Positions 17,557 through 26,415 of a stretch of 64,000 bases of DNA are shown piece after piece. Under the pieces are notes generated by a model. The model was not told the origin of the DNA. It ran no database searches and worked only from the letters and a program-made list of their open reading frames with translations. A program made the translations under genes and the position numbers. Positions within the stretch are counted from its first letter, which is position 1. Each line of letters starts with the position of its first letter. Origin of the DNA: Microbacterium saccharophilum (GTDB taxonomy: Bacteria; Actinomycetota; Actinomycetes; Actinomycetales; Microbacteriaceae); contig NZ_BKAH01000012.1 in assembly GCF_007992455.1 (NCBI RefSeq), forward strand, positions 1-64,000. Reading direction: 5' to 3'.

Positions 17557-19371
17557 ATGACCGTCACCGCGCGCGCCGACCGCGCCCCCGCGACCGACGC
17601 CGCCGCCGCGCTGCTCGGCCGCCTCGTCGAGCGCGGCGTCCGGCACATCGTCGTGAGCCCCGGATCGCGCTCCCAGGCGCTCGCGCTCGTCGCCGCCGAG
17701 CTGGAGGCGCGCGGCGTGGTCCGCGTGCATGTGCGCATCGACGAGCGCGTCGCCGGCTTCACCGCGCTCGGCATCGGCCGCGAGTCCCGGATGCCGGCCG
17801 TCGTGCTGTGCACCTCGGGCACCGCCGCCGCGAACCTGCTGCCGGCGGCGCTGGAGGCCCACCACGCGGGCGTCCCGCTGCTGCTCCTCACGGCCGACCG
17901 CCCGCCCGAGCTGCGCGGTGTCGGGGCGAACCAGACGACCCGCCAGCCCGGCATGTTCTCCCCGAACACGCGGCTGGAGACCGACCTGCCCGTCCCGGAG
18001 GAGATCGACGAGGACGGCGCCGGCGAGCAGTCCGCCATGCTCCGCCACGTGGCCGACGACGCGCTCGCGGCGGCGCTCGGCGCCGGCGCGCGGTCCGCCG
18101 GGCCGGTCCACCTCAACCTCCCGTTCCGGGAGCCGCTGGCCGGCGCCCTCCCGCCGTGGCTGGGGGTGCCGGGCGTCGAGCTCGCGGTCTCCGCCGCGGA
18201 CGACGACTCCGTGCCCGACCTCGCCGTCGATCCCGCGGGCCAGGAGCCGTCCGGGGCGCTCTATCAGGGCGGCGGCGGCATCGGCGAAGCCGACCAGCCG
18301 ACCGGCGCCGAGGATCACCCGCACGTGCTGCCGCGCGGGCGGCGCACGATCGTCGTCGCCGGCGCCGATGCGGGACCGGCCGCCGAAGCACTCGCCCACG
18401 CCGGCGGCTGGCCGCTCGTGGCGGAGATCGTCAGCGGCTCCCGCTTCGGGCGGAACCTCGTGCACGGCTACCGCGCGCTCCTCGCCGACGAGCACCTCGG
18501 CGGCCGCATCGAACGTGCCGTCGTGTTCGGGCATCCCACCCTCAGCCGCGAAGCGGTCGCCGTGCTCTCCCGCGACGACGTCGACGTGCTCGCCGTCCGC
18601 GGCCCCGGCGAACCGCTCAACCTGAACGGCGCGACGACCGCGGTGGATGCCGTCGTCGCCGCGACCGGCGAGACCGACCGGGACTGGCTCGGCGCGTGGA
18701 TGCGCGCCTCGCGCGACGCGGCCGTCGACCTCAGCCCCGCCGCACCGGACCCCGACGCGCTCGCCTCCGCCGTCCCGGCGGAGCGCCTCGGCGCGATCGC
18801 CGCCGAACTCGACGTCATCCGCGCCCCTCTCGATCGGCCGGCCCTCGTCGACGCGCTGTGGCGCGCGACCTGGCCGCACGACCGGCTCGTCTTCGCGTCC
18901 TCCCGGCTCGTGCGCGTCGCCGACCAGCTCCTCGGCGGCAAGAAGGTGCCGGTGCACTCCAACCGCGGCCTCGCCGGCATCGACGGGACCATCGCGACCG
19001 CGATGGGCATCGCCGCGGCAGCCCGTGCCGCCGGGGTTCCCGGTGTCACGCGGGTGCTCCTCGGCGACCTGGCCTTCCTGCACGATGTCGGCTCGCTGCT
19101 GCTCCCGCCGGGGGAGGGTGAGCCCCGCATCCAGGTGATCGTCGGCAACGACGGCGGCGGCACGATCTTCGACGGTCTCGAAGTGGCCTCCGTCGCCCCC
19201 CACGACGCGATGGACCGCGTGCTCTACACGCCGCAGGCGGTGCGGCTCGAGCATCTCGCGACGGCGTACGGGTGGGAGTACCAGCGCGTCACGACGCGTG
19301 CGGCGCTCGACCAGGCCCTCACCGCCCCCGTGGGCGGACGCCAGATCATCGAGGTTCCCCTGGTCCGGTGA
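17557..19371 (+). CDS. menD: 2-succinyl-5-enolpyruvyl-6-hydroxy-3-cyclohexene-1-carboxylate synthase
   Basis: A 604-aa thiamine-diphosphate enzyme that joins isochorismate and 2-oxoglutarate, the first committed step of the pathway. Motifs: HIVVSPGSRSQAL (about 25-38), DERVAGFTALG (catalytic Glu region), LCTSGTAAANLLPA, LTADRPPELRG, NRGLAGIDGTIATAMG, LLGDLAFLHDVGSL and VGNDGGGTIFD for ThDP/Mg binding. The start is the ATG one base after the preceding stop. Residues about 230-265 form an extended low-complexity insert. Confidence 0.96.
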   Translation: MTVTARADRAPATDAAAALLGRLVERGVRHIVVSPGSRSQALALVAAELEARGVVRVHVRIDERVAGFTALGIGRESRMPAVVLCTSGTAAANLLPAALEAHHAGVPLLLLTADRPPELRGVGANQTTRQPGMFSPNTRLETDLPVPEEIDEDGAGEQSAMLRHVADDALAAALGAGARSAGPVHLNLPFREPLAGALPPWLGVPGVELAVSAADDDSVPDLAVDPAGQEPSGALYQGGGGIGEADQPTGAEDHPHVLPRGRRTIVVAGADAGPAAEALAHAGGWPLVAEIVSGSRFGRNLVHGYRALLADEHLGGRIERAVVFGHPTLSREAVAVLSRDDVDVLAVRGPGEPLNLNGATTAVDAVVAATGETDRDWLGAWMRASRDAAVDLSPAAPDPDALASAVPAERLGAIAAELDVIRAPLDRPALVDALWRATWPHDRLVFASSRLVRVADQLLGGKKVPVHSNRGLAGIDGTIATAMGIAAAARAAGVPGVTRVLLGDLAFLHDVGSLLLPPGEGEPRIQVIVGNDGGGTIFDGLEVASVAPHDAMDRVLYTPQAVRLEHLATAYGWEYQRVTTRAALDQALTAPVGGRQIIEVPLVR

Positions 19372-19395
19372 CCTGCCCTCGGCCATGATGTGTCC

Positions 19396-20259
19396 ATGAC
19401 CGCGAAGAGCCAGACGGAGTGGACCGCCGACCCGAGCGAGCTGCTGCGCGTGGGGGAGGGCTTCCGCCTCGCCGACGTCGATGCCGACTCCGCCCCCGGA
19501 TACGACGGCGACAAGAAGGACGGCGCCGCCGACCTGGAGGCCGGCGCTGCGGAGCTCGACGAGCTGCAGGAGCGACTCTTCGCGCAGAGCCGCGTGATCG
19601 ACGACAGCCCCGCGGTGCTGCTGATCCTGCAGGCCATGGACTCGGCGGGCAAAGGCGGCATCGTCCGGCACGTCATCGGCGCGACCGACCCGCAGGGGGC
19701 TCACCTGAAGGCGTTCAAGGCGCCGACCGAGGAGGAGCGCGCGCACGACTTCCTGTGGCGCATCGAGAAGGAGGTGCCGCCGCCGGGCTACATCGGCGTC
19801 TTCGACCGGTCGCACTACGAGGACGTGCTCATCGGGCGCGTCCGCGAACTCGCGCCGCCCGACGAGATCGAGCGGCGGTACGACGCCATCAACGACTTCG
19901 AGGCGCGGCTCGTGGAGCGCGGGATCCGCATCATCAAGGTCATGCTGCACATCTCGCCGGAGGAGCAGAAGGCGCGCCTCATGGAGCGGCTGGAGCGGCC
20001 GGACAAGCACTGGAAGTACAACCCCGGCGACGTCGACGAGCGGCTCCGCTGGCCGCAGTACATGGACGCCTATCAGACGGTGTTCGAGCGCACCTCGACC
20101 GACTACGCGCCGTGGCACGTGGTGCCGGCGAACGCGAAATGGTACGCGCGCGTCGCGGTGCAGGCTCTGCTGCTGCAGGCGCTGGAGGACATCGATCCGC
20201 AGTGGCCCGCCGCCGATTTCGACGTCGAGGCGGAGAAGCAGCGGCTCGCCGCGAGCTGA
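19396..20259 (+). CDS. Polyphosphate kinase 2 family phosphotransferase
   Basis: A 287-aa PPK2-type enzyme moving phosphate between polyphosphate and nucleotides. Walker A is QAMDSAGKGG (about 79-88), the acceptor/Walker B segment is GVFDRSHYEDV, and the lid is KARLMERLERPDKHWKYNPGD. These fit the class I/III PPK2-PNP group (polyP:AMP/ADP phosphotransferases). The subclass is not determinable by eye. I chose the ATG at 19396, 6 nt after CATGAT; a GTG two codons earlier is possible. Confidence 0.92.
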   Translation: MTAKSQTEWTADPSELLRVGEGFRLADVDADSAPGYDGDKKDGAADLEAGAAELDELQERLFAQSRVIDDSPAVLLILQAMDSAGKGGIVRHVIGATDPQGAHLKAFKAPTEEERAHDFLWRIEKEVPPPGYIGVFDRSHYEDVLIGRVRELAPPDEIERRYDAINDFEARLVERGIRIIKVMLHISPEEQKARLMERLERPDKHWKYNPGDVDERLRWPQYMDAYQTVFERTSTDYAPWHVVPANAKWYARVAVQALLLQALEDIDPQWPAADFDVEAEKQRLAAS

Positions 20260-20275
20260 GTCCTCGCCGGCGGTG

Positions 20276-21037
20276 TCAGGGAGCGGTGCCGCGCGCCGCC
20301 CACGCCGTCGCGACGGTCGTGATCGGGCCCGAGCCGACGAGCTCCCAGGCGCGCATCCGCACCCGCTCGAGCGCGGCATCGTCGAGGCCGTCCAGCATCC
20401 GCGCCGTCGACCCGATGCCCAGCGCATGCACCTCCCACCAGGCGTCGAAGTCGTCGAGGCCCTCGGTCACCGTCAGCTCCGTCTCCGCGACGTCCCGGCA
20501 TCCCGCCGCCGTCAGCCGGGCCGCCAGATCGCCGCGGGACGTGCCGGGTCGCCGGGGTGTCGGCGCGCGGTCGACGCTCTCCCGCACGGCGCGCAGGAAG
20601 GCCGAGTGCGGTGCCCGGTCGTGCTCGAAGTCCCATACGCACGCGGCCACGACGCCTCCGGTGCGCGTCACGCGGACAATCTCCGCGAACGCGGCATCCG
20701 GGTCGGAGAGGAAGTGCACGACGAGCTCGCTGAGGGTCGCGTCGAACGCGTCGTCCTCGAACGGGAGGTCCTCCGCCGCCGCGACGCGGACGTCCACGCC
20801 CGGTAGGCGGTCTCGCACCGCCGCGACGAAGCCCTCCGCCGGGTCGACGCCCGCGACCGCGTGAGGTCCGAGCCGTCCGGCGAGCACGCGCGTCAGGGCG
20901 CCGGTCCCGCAGCCCACGTCGAGGGCGCGGGCCGGTGCGGCGATGCCCGCGAAGTCGGCGAACAGGCCGGCCAGCGGCGCCGAGAACCGGCCCATGAACC
21001 GGTCGTAGTCCCCGGCCGCGACGTCTGCGAACGACAT
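20276..21037 (-). CDS. SAM-dependent methyltransferase (class I)
   Basis: A 253-aa Rossmann methyltransferase. It has ALDVGCGTGALTRVLAG (motif I, about 38-54), AGVDPAEGFV, EDLPFEDDAFDATLSELVVHFL and the post-motif VTRTGGVVAACVWDF. It resembles UbiE-like enzymes but lacks their conserved N-terminal signature, so the substrate is open. TAGACT is 7 nt upstream of the ATG on the minus strand. It is encoded beside isochorismate synthase, but it is not the pathway methyltransferase, which is at 22922. Confidence 0.87.
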   Translation of the reverse strand: MSFADVAAGDYDRFMGRFSAPLAGLFADFAGIAAPARALDVGCGTGALTRVLAGRLGPHAVAGVDPAEGFVAAVRDRLPGVDVRVAAAEDLPFEDDAFDATLSELVVHFLSDPDAAFAEIVRVTRTGGVVAACVWDFEHDRAPHSAFLRAVRESVDRAPTPRRPGTSRGDLAARLTAAGCRDVAETELTVTEGLDDFDAWWEVHALGIGSTARMLDGLDDAALERVRMRAWELVGSGPITTVATAWAARGTAP

Positions 21038-21056
21038 GCCCGGGAGTCTAGATCCG

Positions 21057-22325
21057 TCAGGCCAGCGCGTCGATGATGGGCCGGAACTTCACCCGGGTCT
21101 CGAGCATCTCGGCCTCCGGATCGCTGCCGGCGACGATGCCCGCGCCCGCGTGCGCCGTGAACGGGATGCGGCCGTTCCGGCCGGTTTCCAGGTCGAACTG
21201 CGCGCAGCGCAGGGCGATCGCCCACTCGCCGTCGCCGTGTGCGTCGATCCAGCCCACCGGGCCTGCGTAGCGCGCCCGGTCGAAGGGTTCGAGGCGCCGG
21301 ATGAGCTCGATCGCGGTCTGCGTGGGGGTGCCGGCGACCGCGGCCGTGGGGTGCAGGGCGCCGAGCAGATCGAGCGCCGACGCGCCCGCATCCAGGGCGC
21401 CCTCGACGTCCGTCGCGAGATGCCAGACATTGGGGAGCTTCAGCATGAACGGCTGCTCCTCGGAGACCAGGGCGCTCGTGTGCGGGCGGAGCGCGGCCAG
21501 CACGCTCTGCACGGCGTACTGGTGCTCGTCGAGGTCCTTCGCGCTCGTCGCGAGGGCGACGGATGCCGCCGTGTCGGCGTCGGCGTCCGCACCGCGGGCG
21601 ACCGTGCCGGCGAGGACGCGCGCCGTGACGGTGCCGCCCGAGACGGTCACGAGGGTCTCGGGGCTCGCCCCGATGAGGCCATCGACGGCGAACGTCCACG
21701 TGTCGGGGTAGGCGGCGGCGAGGGCGCGGACGAGCCGGCGCAGGTCGGAGCCGGCGGGGACGGTGCCGGCGAGGTCGCGCGCGAGGACGACCTTGCTCAC
21801 GGCGCCGGCCCGGATCTCGTCGAGGCCGGCGCGGACGGCATCCTGATACCCGTCCGGCGTCAGCGTGCCGGGGCCCACCGTCGCGGACCAGTGCGGGCCG
21901 TAGGGGGTCGGCGTCGGGAGGGCGGCGGGGGTCTCTGCCCCGTCGACCTGCTGGATGCGGGTGACCCAGCTGCGACCGTCGCGGCGGCCGAGGATCACCG
22001 CGGGCACCGTGAAGGACGCCATCGCTGCCGACTCGGGGTCGAACGGGAGCGCGCCGAACGCCACGAGCCCGGTGCCGGGCACCCGGACGGGGTCGTCGAT
22101 CTCGGCCGCGGCGGTCACCTCGTGCCACCACCGGGTCAGCTCCGTGCCCTCCGGCCGGAGCCGGCCGGTGAAGGCCAGCGCGGAGCCGATGCCGACCAGC
22201 ATGTCGCCGCGGCGCGACCACACCGTGGGTTCGTGGGGCGATGCGTACTCGAGTAGATCCTCGACGGCATCGATCTGGCGGGTCACCGCCCGCAGCCGTG
22301 CGCGGCTGAACGAGGGGTCACTCAC
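21057..22325 (-). CDS. menF: Isochorismate synthase
   Basis: A 422-aa chorismate-binding enzyme that converts chorismate to isochorismate for MenD. The C-terminal half has the ADC/MST signatures: AVSKVVLARDL (about 180-190), IGASPETLV, ARVLAGTVARG, SAKDLDEHQYAV, ALHPTAAVAGTPTQ and YAGPVGWIDAHGDGEWAIALRC, ending AGAGIVAGSDPEAE. It could be named entC by homology, but the men context favours menaquinone. TAGGCT is 6 nt before the GTG on the minus strand. Confidence 0.93.
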   Translation of the reverse strand: MSDPSFSRARLRAVTRQIDAVEDLLEYASPHEPTVWSRRGDMLVGIGSALAFTGRLRPEGTELTRWWHEVTAAAEIDDPVRVPGTGLVAFGALPFDPESAAMASFTVPAVILGRRDGRSWVTRIQQVDGAETPAALPTPTPYGPHWSATVGPGTLTPDGYQDAVRAGLDEIRAGAVSKVVLARDLAGTVPAGSDLRRLVRALAAAYPDTWTFAVDGLIGASPETLVTVSGGTVTARVLAGTVARGADADADTAASVALATSAKDLDEHQYAVQSVLAALRPHTSALVSEEQPFMLKLPNVWHLATDVEGALDAGASALDLLGALHPTAAVAGTPTQTAIELIRRLEPFDRARYAGPVGWIDAHGDGEWAIALRCAQFDLETGRNGRIPFTAHAGAGIVAGSDPEAEMLETRVKFRPIIDALA

Positions 22326-22386
22326 CCCTCCAGCCTATCCGGGGCGCTGCCGGACGGGGCTCCTGCCGACCTGCCAGACTCGCACC

Positions 22387-22929
22387 GTGACCGATCGCCC
22401 CGTCCCCGGCAGCCCGCTCGCCTTCCGCTGGACCAAGTGGAACGGCTCCCCGCACTGGGTGCACGAGTGCGTGTACCTCGGGGCCGATGAGTGGGGCGAC
22501 TGGGTCGGGCAGCGCGCCGGCGCGCGCAGCTCCCGCCCGGGCCGCGACGTCGTGGCGGAGGGGCCGAACGTCACGCTCATCCCGCCGGGCGGCGAGTACG
22601 CGGCGACCTTCAACCTCAGCCACCCGCGCGTGTGGATCTACATCGACGTCGCGTGGGGCGTGGGGTGGGAGGCCGGCGAACCGGTGGGCATCGACATGGA
22701 CCTCGACGTCGTGAAGGCGCTCGACGAACGCGGCATCTTCATCGACGATCGCGACGAATGGGACGAGCACCGCGTGCGGTACGGCTACCCGGCCGAGGTC
22801 GTCGCACGCCTCGAGCACGTCGCGCTCGACCTCGAGGCGCAGGTCACGGCCGGCGTCGCACCGTTCGACGATGCCACCGCCGCCCGCTGGCTCGCGGTGC
22901 TGGCCGACATAGACTCGAACGGTGACTGA
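22387..22929 (+). CDS. DUF402 domain protein
   Basis: A 180-aa protein matching DUF402: TKWNGSPHWVHECVYLG at the start, YAATFNLSHPRVWIYIDVAW in the middle, then the acidic metal-site-like DMDLDVVKALDERGIFIDDRDEWDEH. DUF402/FomD-type proteins hydrolyse nucleoside diphosphates or related phosphoesters in characterised cases; the role here is unknown. The GTG at 22387 lies 6 nt after CAGACT. Its 3' end overlaps the menG start by 8 bp, so they are expressed together. Confidence 0.78.
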   Translation: MTDRPVPGSPLAFRWTKWNGSPHWVHECVYLGADEWGDWVGQRAGARSSRPGRDVVAEGPNVTLIPPGGEYAATFNLSHPRVWIYIDVAWGVGWEAGEPVGIDMDLDVVKALDERGIFIDDRDEWDEHRVRYGYPAEVVARLEHVALDLEAQVTAGVAPFDDATAARWLAVLADIDSNGD

Positions 22930-23641
22930 ACAGCCGCATCGCGCCGATCTCGGCAAAGACCCCGCACGCGTCAGCGGCATGTTCGACGAGGTCGCCGCCG
23001 GATACGACCGCACCAACACGGTCCTGAGCCTCGGCAACGACCGGCTGTGGCGCATCGCCACGACCCGCGCGATCGCCCCCAGGCCCGGTCAGAAGATCCT
23101 CGACCTCGCCGCCGGCACCGGCGCCAGTTCGGTCTCCCTCGCCCGCAGCGGCGCGGAGGTCGTCGCCGCAGACTTCTCGCCCGGCATGATCGCGGAGGGG
23201 CGGCGCCGGCACGGCGGCATCCCGAACCTGCGTTTCGTCGAGGCGGACGCCACGAACCTGCCGTTCGCGGACGGCGAGTTCGACACCGTCACGATCTCGT
23301 TCGGCCTGCGCAACGTCAACGACCCGCAGAAGGCGCTCGCCGAGCTGCTGCGCGTGACGGCGCCGGGCGGCAAGCTCGTGATCTGCGAGTTCTCGCACCC
23401 GCCGCGCTCCGGGTTCCGCGCGCTGTACCGCTTCTACAACGACCGCATCCTGCCCCTCGTCGCCCGCGGCGTCAGCTCCAACGCGGACGCCTACGACTAC
23501 CTCAACGAGTCGATCCGCGACTGGCCCGACCAGGCCACGCTCTCCGGATGGATCCGGGATGCCGGCTGGGTCGACGTCGCCCACCGCGACCTGTCATTCG
23601 GCATCGTCGCGCTGCACCGCGCGCACCGCCCGCGCGGCTGA
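22922..23641 (+). CDS. menG: Demethylmenaquinone methyltransferase
   Basis: A 239-aa UbiE/MenG enzyme that performs the final C-methylation of demethylmenaquinone. Family signatures: VSGMFDEVAAGYDRTNTVLSLG (N-terminal), ILDLAAGTGASSVSLA (SAM motif I), FDTVTISFGLRNVNDPQKAL and VICEFSHPP, ending in the GWVDVAHRDLSFGIVALHRA strand. The GTG start has TAGACT 6 nt upstream (22910-22915), a promoter inside the DUF402 gene. It is also called ubiE in mixed nomenclature. Confidence 0.95.
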   Translation: MTEQPHRADLGKDPARVSGMFDEVAAGYDRTNTVLSLGNDRLWRIATTRAIAPRPGQKILDLAAGTGASSVSLARSGAEVVAADFSPGMIAEGRRRHGGIPNLRFVEADATNLPFADGEFDTVTISFGLRNVNDPQKALAELLRVTAPGGKLVICEFSHPPRSGFRALYRFYNDRILPLVARGVSSNADAYDYLNESIRDWPDQATLSGWIRDAGWVDVAHRDLSFGIVALHRAHRPRG

Positions 23642-23708
23642 ACGGCGCACCCCGCCGCAGACCCGTTCCGGCAGACCGGGCCTGCGCGCACCCCGGTAGG
23701 CTGTGAGG

Positions 23709-24770
23709 GTGACCCCGCGATCCCATGCGTCCAGCTCGCAGCTGGCCAGCAGCCTCGGCATGACCGAGCGCATCTTCGTGGGCCCGCGGATGCGGAAACT
23801 CGCGAACATCGTGGAGGCCGGCCTCACGCGCGTCGAGGACACCCTCGCCGTCGAGCTGCGCGTGAGCGACGCGCTCGCCGACGCGACGACCCGCTACCTG
23901 TACGAGGCGGGCGGCAAGCGCCTCCGCCCCATGCTGACCCTCCTCACCTCCCAGCTCGGGGGCGGCGTGAACGACGACGTCATCTCCGGAGCGGCGGCCC
24001 TCGAGATGACCCATCTCGGATCGCTGTACCACGACGACGTCATGGACGGCGCCGACGTGCGTCGCGGGGTCCCCAGCGCGCACGCCGTGTGGGGCAACAG
24101 CGTCGCGATCCTCACCGGCGACCTGCTGTTCTCCCGGGCGAGCCAGCTCATGGCGCAGATCGGCGAGCGGGCCATCCGCATGCAGGCCGATACCTTCGAG
24201 CGCCTCGTGCTCGGCCAGATGCACGAGACCGTCGGGGCGCAGGCGGGGGATGACCCCGTCGACTTCTACATCCAGGTGCTTGCCGACAAGACCGGGTCGC
24301 TCATCGCCGCCGCCGCCCAGGCCGGCGTCGTCTTCTCCGGAGCGCCGGACGAGTACGAGCACGCCGTGCTGGAGTTCGGCGAGAAGGTCGGCGTCGCCTT
24401 CCAGCTCCTCGACGACGTCATCGACCTGTCGGCGGATCCCGAGGAGACCGGGAAGGTTCCCGGCACCGATCTGCGCGCCGGCGTCCCGACGATGCCCTAT
24501 CTCCTCCTCGGCCGCGCCGCCGACCCGGCATCCCGTGAACTCAAGGCGACGATCGACGACGGCGTCGCCCGCATAGCCGACGGCGCCGACCCCGCGATCC
24601 TGGACGACGCTCTCGGTCGCCTGCGCGACCATGCCGCGACCGAGGCGACCCGTCGCCTCGCGGTCGAGTGGTCCGAGCAGGCCATCGCGGCGCTCGCACC
24701 ACTGCCGGACGGACCCGTGCGCGATGCTCTGACGCGCTTCTCGCGCGTCGTCGTCGACCGCTCCAGCTGA
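23709..24770 (+). CDS. Polyprenyl diphosphate synthase (menaquinone side chain)
   Basis: A 353-aa trans-prenyltransferase. The first Asp-rich motif is DDVMD within LGSLYHDDVMDGADVRRG (about 108-125) and the second is FQLLDDVIDLSAD (about 230-242). GGKRLRPML is the allylic substrate site. It makes the long all-trans isoprenoid that MenA attaches; product length cannot be read by eye. I chose the GTG at 23709, exactly 6 nt after TAGGCT (23697-23702), over the GTG at 23703, which lies in the spacer. Confidence 0.92.
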   Translation: MTPRSHASSSQLASSLGMTERIFVGPRMRKLANIVEAGLTRVEDTLAVELRVSDALADATTRYLYEAGGKRLRPMLTLLTSQLGGGVNDDVISGAAALEMTHLGSLYHDDVMDGADVRRGVPSAHAVWGNSVAILTGDLLFSRASQLMAQIGERAIRMQADTFERLVLGQMHETVGAQAGDDPVDFYIQVLADKTGSLIAAAAQAGVVFSGAPDEYEHAVLEFGEKVGVAFQLLDDVIDLSADPEETGKVPGTDLRAGVPTMPYLLLGRAADPASRELKATIDDGVARIADGADPAILDDALGRLRDHAATEATRRLAVEWSEQAIAALAPLPDGPVRDALTRFSRVVVDRSS

Positions 24771-24809
24771 CATCGGGCGCTCGCCCGGCACCACCCTCGG
24801 AAGGACCCC

Positions 24810-26183
24810 ATGACCAAGCTCAGGCTGGCCATCGTCGGCGCCGGACCCGCCGGCATCTACGCCGCGGACATCCTGCTGAAGGCGGAGCGGAAGTTCGACG
24901 TGTCGATCGACCTCTTCGACCAGCTGCCCGCCCCGTACGGGCTCGTCCGCTACGGCGTCGCGCCCGACCACCCGCGCATCAAGGGCATCATCACGGCGCT
25001 CCGGGATGTGCTCGACCGCGGTGACATCCGCATCTTCGGCAACGTGCGCTTCGGCGAGGACATCACCCTCGACGACCTCAAGCAGCACTACCACGCCGCC
25101 ATCTTCGCCACCGGAGCGATCCGCGACGCCGACCTCGACATCGCCGGCATCGACGCGGCGGGGTCGTACGGTGCGGCCGACTTCGTCAGCTGGTACGACG
25201 GGCACCCCGACTTCCCGCGCGAGTGGCCGCTGGATGCGGCATCCGTCGCGGTGCTCGGCAACGGCAACGTCGCGCTGGACGTCGCCCGCATGCTCGCGAA
25301 GCACCCCGAGGACCTGCTGCCCACCGAGATCCCGGACAACGTCTTCGAGGGCCTCAAGGCATCGCCGGTCACCGACGTGCACGTCTTCGGCCGCCGGGGC
25401 CCCGCCCAGGTGAAGTTCACGCCCCTCGAGCTGCGGGAGCTCGGCGAGCTCCGCGACGTCGACATGGTCGTCTACGACGAGGACTTCGACTACGACGAGG
25501 CGTCCCGCGCGGCGATCGCATCGAACAAGCAGGTCATGGTCATCGACCGCGTACTGCAGTCGTGGCGCCAGCGCCCGAGCGTCAACAACGCCGGCGGCGA
25601 GGCCAGCCGCCGCCTGCACCTGCACTTCTACGCGAAGCCCGTCGAAGTGAAGAAGGATGCCGACGGACGCGTGGCGGCGCTCGTGTACGAGCGCACGCGA
25701 CCCGACGGGGAGGGCGGCGTCGTCGGAACCGGCGAGCTCCGCGAGGTCCCGGTCCAGTCGCTGTACCGCGCCGTCGGCTACTTCGGCTCGCCGCTGCCCG
25801 GCGTCCCGTTCGACAAGCGCCACGGCGTCATCCCGAACCACGAGGGCCAGGTGCTGCGCAAGGACTCCAACGAGCGCGTGCCGGGCGTCTACGCCACCGG
25901 CTGGATCAAGCGGGGACCGGTCGGCCTCATCGGCCACACGAAGTCCGACGCGATGGAGACGATCCGCCACCTCATCAACGACCAGGGGTCATGGTGGCAG
26001 CCCGTGGACCCGTCGGAGGAGGCGATCCCGGCCCTCCTCGCGTCGCGCGGCGTGCGCTGGACCGACCTCGCGGGCTGGCACCGCCTCGACGAGCACGAGG
26101 TCGGGCTCGGCGCCCCGCAGGAGCGCGCGCGCGTCAAGGTCGTCGACCGCGACGAGATGGTCCGGGTCTCCCGGGGCGAGTAG
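24810..26183 (+). CDS. FprA-type ferredoxin-NADP reductase
   Basis: A 457-aa FAD/NADPH enzyme of the adrenodoxin-reductase/FprA group that passes electrons from NADPH to ferredoxin. It has the N-terminal FAD motif IVGAGPAGIYAADILL (about 8-23), APYGLVRYGVAPDHPRIKG (family signature), the NADP motif VAVLGNGNVALDVARML, VFGRRGPAQVKFT, and a C-terminal YATGWIKRGPVGLIGHTKSDAMET. The ATG at 24810 follows GGAAGGA, so this message has a leader, unlike its neighbours. Confidence 0.93.
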   Translation: MTKLRLAIVGAGPAGIYAADILLKAERKFDVSIDLFDQLPAPYGLVRYGVAPDHPRIKGIITALRDVLDRGDIRIFGNVRFGEDITLDDLKQHYHAAIFATGAIRDADLDIAGIDAAGSYGAADFVSWYDGHPDFPREWPLDAASVAVLGNGNVALDVARMLAKHPEDLLPTEIPDNVFEGLKASPVTDVHVFGRRGPAQVKFTPLELRELGELRDVDMVVYDEDFDYDEASRAAIASNKQVMVIDRVLQSWRQRPSVNNAGGEASRRLHLHFYAKPVEVKKDADGRVAALVYERTRPDGEGGVVGTGELREVPVQSLYRAVGYFGSPLPGVPFDKRHGVIPNHEGQVLRKDSNERVPGVYATGWIKRGPVGLIGHTKSDAMETIRHLINDQGSWWQPVDPSEEAIPALLASRGVRWTDLAGWHRLDEHEVGLGAPQERARVKVVDRDEMVRVSRGE

Positions 26184-26238
26184 CCGGGCGCGGGCCCGGG
26201 CGCGGTGCGTCGGGCTTGCCGCCCGGCCTCCGGCATCC

Positions 26239-26318
26239 GGCGCTCGGGAGGAGATGTCCTCTCGGAGGTCGAATTGGCCGGATCCGACCTCCGCAGCGCA
26301 CATCTCCTCCCGAGCGCC
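26239..26318. repeat. Hairpin repeat, copy 1 (upstream of DUF559 gene)
   Basis: A perfect 19-bp inverted repeat (26239-26257 with 26300-26318, containing CTCGGGAGGAGATG) encloses a second nested 9-bp inverted repeat, CGGAGGTCG/CGACCTCCG (26263-26271, 26285-26293). The same outer core recurs at 27243-27312, on the other side of the gene between them. It is REP-like. No transposase is associated. Confidence 0.8.
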
Positions 26319-26415
26319 GCGTCGCAGGTTCCTCCCCAGGCGGTGGATGCGGCGGTTTCGCCACGGATGCCCGGCTGGCGCCGCGCGCAACCCGCGCCGC
26401 AGCCACCCTGGAGGG

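Noticed and set aside
17377..20427. 1016-codon minus-strand frame opposite menD and the PPK2 gene
   Set aside because: Antisense shadow: the plus strand encodes two full enzymes with all catalytic motifs.
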